Shown here piece after piece: positions 8,748 to 17,900 of a stretch of 64,000 nt of DNA (position 1 is its first letter; each line of letters starts with the position of its first letter). The notes below the pieces were generated by a model that made no database searches, was not told the DNA's origin, and worked only from the letters and a program-made list of their open reading frames with translations. The position numbers and the translations under genes were made by a program. The DNA is from Chitinophaga silvatica (GTDB lineage Bacteria > Bacteroidota > Bacteroidia > Chitinophagales > Chitinophagaceae): the NCBI RefSeq assembly GCF_003419895.1, contig NZ_QPMM01000001.1, positions 1,054,001 through 1,118,000 of the forward strand, in the 5' to 3' direction.

Positions 8748-9883
8748 TGAAAAAGCTATCCATAATATTTTTTCTTTTTGTTGTTTGCATCTCTTCGTAT
8801 GCCCAATCTGTTGCCGTATTCACCTCCGGTCGGGATGGATATGCCAGTTTTCGTATCCCGGCTGTTATTAAACTGAAGGATGAGATACTAGCTTTTGCTG
8901 AGGGGCGTGTAAACAATTCCGGAGATTTTGGCAATATAGATATCGTGATGAAACGGAGTGTTGATGGTGGTAAAACCTGGAGTGCTTTAAATAAAATTGT
9001 TGACAATCAGGAATTGCAAGCAGGTAATCCGGCTCCGGTGGTAGACTATCTGGACCCCAACTATCCGGGTGGCAGAATTTTTCTTTTTTATAATACCGGA
9101 AACAACGGGGAAGGGGAAGTCAGAAAAGGAAAGGGCAGCAGGGAGGTATGGTTTATTACTTCAACGGATGCAGGTAAAACCTGGTCGGCCCCCCAGAATA
9201 TAACGGCTTCGGTACATCATTCTTCGGAGTATGAGACAAATGGAGACTGGAGAAGCTATGCCAATACTCCCGGCCATGCCATGCAGATGACTACCGGTAG
9301 GTATAAAGGCCGGATTTATGTTGCGGCAAACCATTCAGAAGGTGGGCCCAAGCGCGATTTTACAGATTATAAGGCACACGGATTTTATACAGATGATCAT
9401 GGAAGTACCTTTCGGCTGGGGGCCACATTACCTTTTGAAGGGTCAAATGAATCAACAGCTGCAGAACTATCAGGAAGCAGATTGATGCTGAACGCCCGTA
9501 ATCAGCGTGGCAATATCAAAGCCCGGGTCATTGGAATCAGTGACGACGGAGGTGAAACCTGGTCAAAAACCTATGTAGATTATCAGCTTCCTGATCCTGT
9601 ATGTGAAGGCAGCCTGTTACATATAGGATGGAAAAAAGGAAAATCGGTCTTAGCATTTAGTAATGCAGCAGACACCACGAACCGCGACAGGCTTACTCTT
9701 CGTATTAGTACTGACGACGGAAATTCCTGGTCGCAGCATTATCTGGTAGCCGCTGGAGAGCAGCCCGATAATGGCTTTATTGCGTATTCAGATCTGGTAC
9801 AGATTTCGAAACGCTCGATAGGAATACTGTATGAAGCGCATCACTATAAGGAGATCCTATTTACCAAAGTGGCTATACGTTAG
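8747..9883 (+). CDS. Exo-alpha-sialidase (GH33)
   Basis: 378 residues from the ATG at 8747; a TTG three bases earlier is also in frame but the ATG is preferred. A signal peptide ends SYAQ. The arginine-binding motif FRIP (residues 35-38) and four Asp-boxes (SVDGGKTWS, STDAGKTWS, SDDGGETWS, STDDGNSWS) identify a six-bladed GH33 propeller that removes terminal sialic acid from glycoconjugates. Length matches single-domain bacterial sialidases. There is no lipobox, so it is predicted periplasmic or secreted. It follows the ABC ATPase with a 1-bp overlap and runs into the convergent repressor gene, overlapping it by 11 bp. Sialic-acid catabolic genes are not visible nearby. Confidence 0.92.
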   Translation: MKKLSIIFFLFVVCISSYAQSVAVFTSGRDGYASFRIPAVIKLKDEILAFAEGRVNNSGDFGNIDIVMKRSVDGGKTWSALNKIVDNQELQAGNPAPVVDYLDPNYPGGRIFLFYNTGNNGEGEVRKGKGSREVWFITSTDAGKTWSAPQNITASVHHSSEYETNGDWRSYANTPGHAMQMTTGRYKGRIYVAANHSEGGPKRDFTDYKAHGFYTDDHGSTFRLGATLPFEGSNESTAAELSGSRLMLNARNQRGNIKARVIGISDDGGETWSKTYVDYQLPDPVCEGSLLHIGWKKGKSVLAFSNAADTTNRDRLTLRISTDDGNSWSQHYLVAAGEQPDNGFIAYSDLVQISKRSIGILYEAHHYKEILFTKVAIR

Positions 9884-10613
9884 GAATCTCCTTACTTAAA
9901 TAGCCAATAAAGGTCCATATTTCCAGTACATCCCCGATCGATACTTCCATTTCGGGATAAGCCGGATTCAACGATTGTAAGGTTAATGTTCCGTTCTTAC
10001 GGATATGATTACCGACAATCTTGAAAACTATATCTTCTTCACTGCCTTTTAATATTAAGACACAAGGAGTGTTGTTTTTAATATCTGACCAGTCTTGCTG
10101 ATATTGCGCAATAACATGGCTGCCATGAGGAATAGGCTCCATAGAATCGCCCGAGATGGGAAACATACGGATTGTTTTTCCTCTTGGAAGTTCGGGTAAT
10201 GAAAATTTGGGGAGATTAGCTATGAAATCAGGATCTGTAAATCCGTTTCTGTAGCCCGCTTTAGCCTTAGCAGGCACATATTCCATATTCTCTTCATTCT
10301 GCTGATCTACTGTTATAGGTAATACACGTATGTGCTTGCCGGTTAGATCTAGTTGTTTTTTGATGATAGTTTCCAGCTCAGCATCCGGGAAAATGGATAG
10401 ATCTGTTTTTATGAAATAGTCGATTGGTATTTGAAAGTAGTCTGCAATCAGTACCAGGTCTTCCATGCGTGGATTTTTTGTTTTTCCGCTTTCCTGGGAA
10501 GTTATTTTGTTTCTGTTTAATCCTAACAGAACGGCAAGTTTTAATTGCGATAGTTGTTGCTTGTTTCTAAGCCATTTTAGATTTGACGCCCAGTAAAAGG
10601 GTTGTTTCCCCAT
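9873..10613 (-). CDS. XRE-family repressor with S24/LexA-like C-terminal domain
   Basis: 246 residues. An HTH_3 domain occupies ~8-68 (SQLKLAVLLGLNRNKITSQE). The C-terminal S24 peptidase-like domain has the nucleophile S157 in GDSMEP and the general base K198 in VFKIV. A possible cleavage pair A119-G120 lies in KAKAGYRNGF. This is the architecture of phage CI/LexA-type regulators that self-cleave in response to RecA or another signal. No phage genes are nearby, so it is likely a chromosomal stress regulator. Two direct repeats between its promoter and start codon suggest autoregulation. Its 3' end overlaps the sialidase gene by 11 bp. Confidence 0.88.
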   Translation of the reverse strand: MGKQPFYWASNLKWLRNKQQLSQLKLAVLLGLNRNKITSQESGKTKNPRMEDLVLIADYFQIPIDYFIKTDLSIFPDAELETIIKKQLDLTGKHIRVLPITVDQQNEENMEYVPAKAKAGYRNGFTDPDFIANLPKFSLPELPRGKTIRMFPISGDSMEPIPHGSHVIAQYQQDWSDIKNNTPCVLILKGSEEDIVFKIVGNHIRKNGTLTLQSLNPAYPEMEVSIGDVLEIWTFIGYLSKEIPNV

Positions 10614-10619
10614 GTATTA

Positions 10620-10648
10620 TATATTTATAATAAATTATATTTATAATA
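10620..10648. promoter_or_regulatory. Tandem 13-bp repeats, likely operator of the XRE-S24 repressor
   Basis: TATATTTATAATA occurs exactly twice (10620-10632 and 10636-10648), 16 bp apart. The repeats lie between the -7 element and the start codon of the repressor gene, covering the expected transcription start. This is the classic position for autorepression. Confidence 0.6.
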
Positions 10649-10656
10649 GACAAGGG

Positions 10657-10664
10657 CAAATGTA
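10657..10664 (-). promoter_or_regulatory. Promoter -7 element of the XRE-S24 repressor gene
   Basis: The minus strand reads TACATTTG, an exact TAnnTTTG match, 43 bp upstream of the start codon. No good -33 element is seen. Confidence 0.55.
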
Positions 10665-10677
10665 GCTTATTTTTGTT

Positions 10678-11862
10678 TTAATTTGAGCTTTCAGAAGTAG
10701 TTTCAGCTGTTTCAGGTTTAGGATATCTCATTTTGGTAAGTTCTGTTTTAAGGCTATCTATAGGAAAGTTTTTATTGAAGATATTTCCGTTATTATCGAT
10801 CAGGTAAACTTGTGGAAGTGTGAGTATATTATATGTTTTGGCGGCATCATTTCGTTGGTGGGAAGGATCGCCGAGGTTGGTCCATACCATTTGATCTTTA
10901 TTGATAGCCTCAAGGATGGCATTTTTTTCAGCAGGTGGATCTACAGTTATACTTATAATGGTAAAGTTGCTATCAGCGTACTGTTTATAGGTTTCGGCCA
11001 TTACCTGATGAGCGCTTCTGCTATAATTATTGTAGGTGGCCCAAAAATCAAGCAATATGTATTTGCCTATGAAATCTGATAGTTTAACTATTTTGCCTGA
11101 TTTCAGCTCTTTCACCTCAAAGTCCGGAGCTTTAGCACCAATCAGCAGGTTCATTCCTCTATCAAGTTCTTCTTTAAATAAACGTGCTTCAAGTGTATTC
11201 TTAACAGAAGGGTCTAGTGTTTCAAAAATTGCTGATACACTAACCGGATCGTAGGTATATCCAGCTATCTCTTCCAGTGCAAATAAACTGTAAAAGGATT
11301 TTTTGTGTTCACTTATATATTTTTGCTGAAGCATTTTCCTGGCATTCAGCGATAGTTGATAACGAACATATAGTTCCTGTTCCTTTTCCGGATCGTTTTT
11401 CTTCTCAGCCCGCATGGTTGCTATCTGCAATTCCATCTTATCCATGGTTTTGGTAGCGTCTTTCAGGAGTGCCCTGTAGCTCTTTTCCTGGTCATTTATT
11501 TTAGAAGAAACAGAAGCATTTTTTAATAAATCTTTGCCACTGACTTTTATTTCACAAGGTTCTAACACAAATATTCGAATGTTGTTCTTATATTGAATTG
11601 TGATAGGAGCTTTGTCATTTGGTTGAATATTGTTTATAAACAGAGATGCCTTGATAGGTCCTTCCACAGTGCCTTCAAAGTGAAATTGATGGTCGGTGAT
11701 TGTTGTTGAGTCCATTGTCATTACATCGTCTATGACTGTAGTAAGATAGATTTTGGTTGGTACATCAATCTTATCCATTCGGCCATTGATAACATATTTG
11801 TTTCCCTGTGAAAAACTAAAATAGGGCCAGCTCAACAATGAGATTAATATTATTCTTTTCAT
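10678..11862 (-). CDS. DUF4369 / thioredoxin-like (TlpA/AhpC-TSA fold) protein lacking the CxxC site
   Basis: 394 residues from the ATG at 11862, chosen because MKRIILISLLSWPYFSFSQG is a good signal peptide and an upstream in-frame ATG (11901) would lie before the probable transcription start. Residues ~20-115 are a DUF4369-like beta domain and ~245-380 a thioredoxin fold (APDFEVKEL..ILLDFWATY). Where active members have WCxxC, this protein has WATYNNYSRS (274-283), so both redox cysteines are missing. It cannot work as a disulfide reductase by the usual mechanism. A binding or structural role in the periplasm is more likely. It is monocistronic on the minus strand. Confidence 0.85.
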   Translation of the reverse strand: MKRIILISLLSWPYFSFSQGNKYVINGRMDKIDVPTKIYLTTVIDDVMTMDSTTITDHQFHFEGTVEGPIKASLFINNIQPNDKAPITIQYKNNIRIFVLEPCEIKVSGKDLLKNASVSSKINDQEKSYRALLKDATKTMDKMELQIATMRAEKKNDPEKEQELYVRYQLSLNARKMLQQKYISEHKKSFYSLFALEEIAGYTYDPVSVSAIFETLDPSVKNTLEARLFKEELDRGMNLLIGAKAPDFEVKELKSGKIVKLSDFIGKYILLDFWATYNNYSRSAHQVMAETYKQYADSNFTIISITVDPPAEKNAILEAINKDQMVWTNLGDPSHQRNDAAKTYNILTLPQVYLIDNNGNIFNKNFPIDSLKTELTKMRYPKPETAETTSESSN

Positions 11863-11898
11863 AAGATTATGATGTGTTATAAAGTATAAAACTATCAA

Positions 11899-11906
11899 CA
11901 AAAATA
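11899..11906 (-). promoter_or_regulatory. Promoter -7 element of the 10678-11862 gene
   Basis: The minus strand reads TATTTTTG, an exact TAnnTTTG match, 36 bp upstream of the preferred start. It overlaps the alternative upstream ATG, which argues against that start. A weak TTG lies 15 bp further upstream. Confidence 0.5.
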
Positions 11907-11961
11907 ATTTTAACTGTTAGTCAATAGTTTGTTAATACGTGAATAACAAAAACCTGCTGAT

Positions 11962-12264
11962 ATGTCTAATCACAATAGGTCGCCTCATATCCTAAATACA
12001 TCAACCAATTTATTGGGATTTTGTTTGATTATTATTACATCAATTAAATTAACTGGCTTCAGCCAAACTACAGTAATCGACGATTTTACAGGCGTGGCGG
12101 CACTTTTGCTCATGGCGAGCAGTTTATTATCTTTTTTATCAATGAGAAGCCAGCGGCCAATTTTAAGCAGCAGAATGGAAACGATTGCCGACTATACCTT
12201 TTTAATAGCACTTATTTGTTTAAGTATTACAATTGTTTTAGTATCTTTTAATCTATTGGGATAA
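11962..12264 (+). CDS. Small three-helix membrane protein, unknown function
   Basis: 100 residues with hydrophobic segments at ~17-33, ~44-60 and ~76-98 separated by short polar loops. I do not recognise the family, and there is no enzyme motif. It ends 16 bp before the PAS-LuxR regulator gene and is probably co-transcribed with it, so it could be a regulated or sensing partner; this is only positional. Confidence 0.7.
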   Translation: MSNHNRSPHILNTSTNLLGFCLIIITSIKLTGFSQTTVIDDFTGVAALLLMASSLLSFLSMRSQRPILSSRMETIADYTFLIALICLSITIVLVSFNLLG

Positions 12265-12280
12265 GTAGCCGTTGAAGCCT

Positions 12281-13045
12281 ATGAAAATACAGTTATACGA
12301 AGAAGCAAAAAAGATTTGGCGCATAATGTCAGATAGTCAGGAACCCCCTGACCTGTCACTGGGAATGGAAATTCATAAAAAACTCCTTGGCTTTTTTCAG
12401 GTAGGTGATTTCTATTATTTCATCTTTAATCTGGTCAGAGGAGAGCTGGATTACATGCACCATGGCATTTCTAAAGTACTGGGGTACTCCCCTGAAAATA
12501 CCTCAGTTGCCTGGTTAATCGACCTGATACATCCGGACGATCTACCCTGGTTTCTCGATTTTGAAAATACAGTTGTGGACTTTTTCTATAACCTGCCTCC
12601 GGATGAAGTGATGCTTTATAAAGTCAGATATGATATACGTTTCAGGAAAGCAAACGGGGAATATATCAGACTGCTGCAACAAAGTATCCCTATTCAGGCA
12701 GACGAATATGGAATCTTATTAAGATCATTGGTTGTTCATACTGATATTTCCCATCTCAAAAGTAGCGGGCCTCCTGTTTTATCACTCATCCGACTTGATG
12801 AGGATCAGAAGGAAGTTCAGATACCAATTAAAAAAGTCCTTTCCCCGATGCCGGTTAGCCTAACCAAAAGGGAGAAAGAAGTATTGCAACTTATGCTTAC
12901 CGGAATGACCCGCCATCAGATTGCCGATCATTTATGTATCAGCAAACAAACAGTAGATCAGCATCATAAAAATATGCTCAAAAAAGCTGGCCTCACCACT
13001 TCCGCAGCTTTACTTATTAAAGCAGTGCAGGAGGGGTGGCTGTAA
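12281..13045 (+). CDS. PAS-domain LuxR-type transcriptional regulator
   Basis: 254 residues from the ATG at 12281; a TTG three codons upstream is a possible but less likely start. Residues ~45-165 look like a PAS_3 domain (FNLVRGELDYMHHGISKVLG, LIDLIHPDDLPWF, YDIRFRKANGEYIRLLQQ). The C-terminus is a GerE/LuxR helix-turn-helix (LTKREKEVLQLMLTGMTRHQ, then IADHLCISKQTVDQH). It likely senses a small ligand or redox state in the cytoplasm and controls transcription directly, without a receiver domain. It follows the small membrane protein gene by 16 bp. It precedes locus 1 by 144 bp and may or may not control it. Confidence 0.85.
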   Translation: MKIQLYEEAKKIWRIMSDSQEPPDLSLGMEIHKKLLGFFQVGDFYYFIFNLVRGELDYMHHGISKVLGYSPENTSVAWLIDLIHPDDLPWFLDFENTVVDFFYNLPPDEVMLYKVRYDIRFRKANGEYIRLLQQSIPIQADEYGILLRSLVVHTDISHLKSSGPPVLSLIRLDEDQKEVQIPIKKVLSPMPVSLTKREKEVLQLMLTGMTRHQIADHLCISKQTVDQHHKNMLKKAGLTTSAALLIKAVQEGWL

Positions 13046-13189
13046 GAATTCTTGGTTATATTGTTCCTTTTATTTATTATTGCCACCATAATCATATTAT
13101 ATAGCCAGCGATTATAGGATAGTCAACCAAGCTAGGATAACGCCAGTTTTCCTTTTTTTATCTGTTTTTAGCTTAAACGTTTTAGCCAC

Positions 13190-13801
13190 ATGATTAGAGA
13201 TGAGATTCGTGAATGGCAATTACAAATTTCACGTGAAGACGATGAGCAGGCTTTTGCCAGACTTTTTCGACATTTTTACGAACGAATGCTGAACTTTTGC
13301 TTACGATATGTGCCTGCCCGCGAAGCAGCAGAAGAAATCGTGTCAGATGTCTTTGTTAAACTATGGAATAAACGTAGCGATCTCGAAAATATCTCTAACC
13401 TGCAAGTATATCTATTCGTTGCCGTTAAAAATCATTCTCTCAATTATCTGGAACAATATAGCCACCTGCGCATTGTGCCTCTCTCTGGTTCTGATACGGC
13501 GGACCTGCGTAACAGCGTAGACCTCGAAAAAGATCTGGAGTATAAAGAAATGCGCTTTAAACTGGATAAGATTGTAGCTTCCCTTCCTGCACAATGCCGC
13601 CGGATTTTCCAGCTTATTAAAGAAGATGGATTTAAATATAAGGAAGTAGCTGAGATCCTGGGTATCTCCCCAAGAACTGTTGAAACACAGCTCTTCAGGG
13701 CTATGCGGCGCCTCAACTCGGAATTAGGTGCCATCACCTCCCGTAAAAGAATTTTACCTCCACTAATTTTTCTTATAGGATTGTCGTCCTGCTTCTACTA
13801 A
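13190..13801 (+). CDS. ECF RNA polymerase sigma factor of the Bacteroidota FecI-like group (locus 1)
   Basis: 203 residues. Region 2 is seen at ~20-90 (FARLFRHFYERMLNFCLRYV, AEEIVSDVFVKLW) and region 4 at ~122-178 (LPAQCRRIFQLIKEDGFKYK, VAEILGISPRTVETQ). Such factors are held by an inner-membrane FecR anti-sigma and released when a SusC-type receptor signals substrate binding. FecR and an STN-containing SusC follow immediately, giving a complete surface signalling chain. After region 4 the protein has a basic stretch and a hydrophobic tail (ILPPLIFLIGLSSCFY) not usual in the family. A 74-bp gap with a T-rich run separates it from FecR. Confidence 0.92.
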   Translation: MIRDEIREWQLQISREDDEQAFARLFRHFYERMLNFCLRYVPAREAAEEIVSDVFVKLWNKRSDLENISNLQVYLFVAVKNHSLNYLEQYSHLRIVPLSGSDTADLRNSVDLEKDLEYKEMRFKLDKIVASLPAQCRRIFQLIKEDGFKYKEVAEILGISPRTVETQLFRAMRRLNSELGAITSRKRILPPLIFLIGLSSCFY

Positions 13802-13875
13802 AAAAATTTTTTTTTCTTCTTGTAAGTAATTCGGTTATCGTTTCCTGTCCTTATATCTGAATACGATTCCATTTT

Positions 13876-14889
13876 ATGATTGATGAAGAACAATTTGTTT
13901 TATTAGTAACAAGGAAACTAGCTGGTGTAGCCACTTTAGCGGAATTGGATGCATTGAATGACTTATTGCAACAATACCCTGCTTTAAAAGAAAGGTATCT
14001 CCAGCTGGAACAATATTTCAACGATACAACTAACCTTACTGCCGAAAATACTGAACTGGCCTTACAAAGAACCTGGTCTAAAATCCGTGCTGCTAAAGAA
14101 GAAGACCCTTCACCGGTCAAATTATTCAGGCGGCGGACCTACTATGCAATTACTGCTGTTGCGGCCACTTTAATGATAGGTGCTGCGCTGTTTTTCTTCA
14201 ACAAAGAAAAAAATCTGGGCACCACTAAACCTATGCAATGGGTAAAACGCAAAAATGGAAAAGCTACCCGCTCCTATATCGAATTGGCCGATGGTAGCAA
14301 GATCTGGCTCAATGCCGCCAGTCAGTTGCTTTATCCGGAAAAGTTTGATAATAATAGCAGAACTGTTTATCTCGAAGGGGAAGCATTCTTCGATATTGCA
14401 GCCAATCCTAAACGTCCTTTTATTATTCACCTGAAAAAGGGAACCATCAAAGTATTAGGCACCTCTTTTAATATTAAGGCATACGAGAATGAACCTGTAC
14501 AAACCGCTGTAGTAACAGGAAAGGTTGCTTTCATCCCACGTTATGAAGAAGCCAGGAAAGTTAGTGATACTATTCTTATTACTCCTGAAGTAAAAGTTAT
14601 TTACGCTTCCAATACCGGTACGCTAATCAAAGCCAATACTATCGGAGGGGAAGATAAAGCCTGGACAGAAGGTCATCTCATTTTTAGAAATGCAACACTG
14701 GAAGAAATCGGGGCCAGTTTAGAGCGAAACTTTAATAAGAAGGTCGAATTTGAAGCTTCTGCTCCAAGACAATATCGCCTTACCGGTGCCTTCCACAACA
14801 ATAGCCTGGAAGATATCATGTACTATTTAAGCAAGTCAAAGGCTTTCCACTATCGGATCACTGATTCAACATTAGTTATAGGAGAATAG
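13876..14889 (+). CDS. FecR-family anti-sigma factor (locus 1)
   Basis: 337 residues. A cytoplasmic anti-sigma part occupies ~1-85, a single membrane helix ~89-108 (YYAITAVAATLMIGAALFFF), then the FecR periplasmic domain (SYIELADGSKIWLNAASQLL, VYLEGEAFFDIA, FIIHLKKGTIKVLGTSFNI) and a C-terminal DUF4974-type domain (LEEIGASLERNFNKKVEFEA). It would sequester the sigma factor encoded upstream and receive the signal from the STN domain of the SusC encoded 47 bp downstream. Order sigma-FecR-SusC-SusD is the standard layout of Bacteroidota sigma/anti-sigma-controlled glycan loci. Confidence 0.93.
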   Translation: MIDEEQFVLLVTRKLAGVATLAELDALNDLLQQYPALKERYLQLEQYFNDTTNLTAENTELALQRTWSKIRAAKEEDPSPVKLFRRRTYYAITAVAATLMIGAALFFFNKEKNLGTTKPMQWVKRKNGKATRSYIELADGSKIWLNAASQLLYPEKFDNNSRTVYLEGEAFFDIAANPKRPFIIHLKKGTIKVLGTSFNIKAYENEPVQTAVVTGKVAFIPRYEEARKVSDTILITPEVKVIYASNTGTLIKANTIGGEDKAWTEGHLIFRNATLEEIGASLERNFNKKVEFEASAPRQYRLTGAFHNNSLEDIMYYLSKSKAFHYRITDSTLVIGE

Positions 14890-14935
14890 AAGCCAACTCT
14901 ATTAATATTTTATCATTATTAATCACCACTACGTT

Positions 14936-17900
14936 ATGAGAAAGGAACTTCACAGGCCTTCTTTCAGACCGTCATTCCTGCCGCTGGTTCTTGGATTATC
15001 AATTGTAAGTGTGCTGGATATCCAGGCTCAGGTTGCCTATGCGTCTGGTATACGGAGGCAACACCAACCAGAAAAGGAACATGACAGACCGCCTGCTTCC
15101 GCTAATAACCTGATTAGTCTGAAGGTCGAAAATGCAAATCTCGTTCAGGTCCTCGACCAGATCGAAGCTCAAACATCCCTGGTTTTCGTGTACTCGAACG
15201 ATGACCTGAAATCTGCTCAAAAGGTTTCACTGAATGTAAAGGATAATAAGTTGGAAGATGTGCTGCAAATGATCTTGCTGCCATTAGACATCAATTATGA
15301 ATTTATCGCCAATAAGATCATTCTGAAACGAAGCAGCCAGTTAGCCACCACTATTTTTGGCAGCCAGCAACAGGATCTTATCGTCAATGGTCGGGTTGTG
15401 GACAATAATGGCCAACCTATCCCTGGCGCAAACATCAGACTGAAAGGACAAACTATCGGAACCGTTACTAATGCGGATGGTAACTATTCCCTTAAAATTC
15501 CTGCTGCTGAAGCTAATGGTGTGCTGATTTTTTCTTCTATCGGATACGGTTCTTCGGAAATAGCTATCGGTGGTCGTAAAACCATCGTGGCTATGCTCAG
15601 CGCTGATTCCAAAGATCTCGGTGAAGTGGTTGTAACTGCCTATGGCCAACAGAAAAAAGGCCAGGTAACTGCTGCTATCAGCACCGTTTCTTCTAAAGAT
15701 ATCACCGGCCGCCCGGTTGTAAATATGTATCAGGCCTTACAGGGGCAAGCTCCCAACCTGATTATCCAACAAAATACTGCCGAACCTGGTGCTAAATTAA
15801 CCCTGAATATTCGTGGGGTAGGTAGCTTAACCGGCAACGAACCTTTAATCATTATCGACGGTATTCAGGCCGGTGGTGATGGTTTACGTAACCTGAACCC
15901 TTACGATGTGGAGAACATCTCCGTATTGAAAGATGCTGCTTCTGCCGCTATCTACGGTTCTCAGGCTGCAAATGGTGTCATCTATATCACTACCAAAAAA
16001 GGAAAGAAAGACGAGCGTCCTTCTGTTCAGTACAATGGTATGTATGGCTGGCAAACTCCAACCACGCTTCCTCGTAACATGGAGGCCTGGCAGTATATGA
16101 CCCTGAAAAACGAAGCACTGGTGAACTCCGGTAAAACACCTCAGTTCACGCCTTCCGACATTCAATACTGGCACGACCGCGGCTCCGAACCTGCTATGCT
16201 TACTGAAATGATTCGCAAATACACTCCGCAGCAGAATCATAGTTTAAGCGTAACCGGTGGCGGTAAATCCAGCAGCTACCTCTTTTCGCTGGGCTACCTC
16301 GATCAGGGGAACATGCTTCAAAATAAATATGTACCGCAAGACTTCTATTACAAACGTTATAACGCCCGTTTAAACGTTTCAATAGATGTGAGCAAATACC
16401 TGAAAGTTAGCGGTAACGCTGCTTACACCCGCTCTAATTATCGCAAACAGGCTTCCGATATCGGTATGCTCATGCGCGATGCCATGAGGGTGCCTCGTAT
16501 TTATCCGGTTAAAGATTCTCTGGGCAACTGGGTAGTACCCAGCCTTACCAGCAACAGCGTATTCGCATTGTTGTCGGACTACGGCTATAACACTCAGGGT
16601 ATCGATAACCTGATGGGTGGACTCGATGTTGTTATCACTCCCGTTAAGCATTTCAAAATCAATTTCAACGCTTCCGCAAACTATGATATTGAAGGAAATG
16701 ATACACGTATAAACAAATTTAGTTACGCTCCTTATTATACTACAGCTACTCCGCCACTGTATAATGAGCGCCATGTTTCTCAATATAAAAATCTGATTAC
16801 CAACGTATTTACGACTGCTGAGTATGAAAATACTTTCGGTAAGCATTACGTAAAGGGTCAGATCGGTGTGAGAAGTGATGCAGTGAATGAGCGCTGGGGC
16901 CTGCGTGCCGATAGATTCGGAACTACCAACCTGGATCAGGATTGGTCTATCGGTGGTGGTTACATCCCTAAACCTGATGGTACCTACGATTACCGCGACC
17001 TGGGCACCTATAATGGTATCGATAATCCGAATTTATATGCCCTGAACTCCATGTTCGGCCGTATGAACTACGTGTATGCCGATAAATACCTGGCAGAATT
17101 TACCTACCGCTATGATGGTTCTTCCAAACTGGCTCCGGGTCATCGCTGGCAGTTCTTCCCGGCTTTCTCTCTGGGATGGCGCTTAACGGAAGAAGCATTC
17201 ATGCAGGACGTGAAAGATCGTATTGGCAACTTTAAATTGCGTTATTCCTGGGGGCAGGTGGGTAACTCCAATATCGGAGGATTCAACTACCTCGCCAGAG
17301 TTAAGCTCAATGATGCCAACTACTCTTTCAATAACTCACCTGCAATGGGCTCCACCTTCTCTACCTACAACGATTTGTTGAAGTGGGAAATCTCTACCAT
17401 GAGCAACTATGGGGTAGATGCAGACTTCTTTAACGGTAAACTGACGGCGACTTTCGATTATTTCGATAAACAAACTACCGGTATCTACTTATTCCAAACA
17501 GTACCTGGTACTGCCGGTACTTCTGCTCCTTTGGAGAATGTTGGTAAAGTTGATAACAAAGGATGGGAATTTACAATCAATTACCGCCTGAAAACCGGTG
17601 CCTTCTCACATAACTTTGGTTTCAACCTCTCAGATAACCTGAATAAGGTTATTAAGTTTGGCCAGGAATCAGTTCGCGGATCAGATGTGAAATTCATTAT
17701 CAAGGAAGGGTACCCTATCGCTTCTTACTATGGATATAAATCTGATGGATTGTACCAGAATCTCGATGATATCAAAAATGCACCTAAAGTGCCTTTTGCC
17801 TACAATCAACAGGTCATGCCTGGTGATATCAAATACATCGACAGAAACAAGGATGGAATTATAGATGAAAACGACCGCTACATCTTTGGAAATCCTTTCC

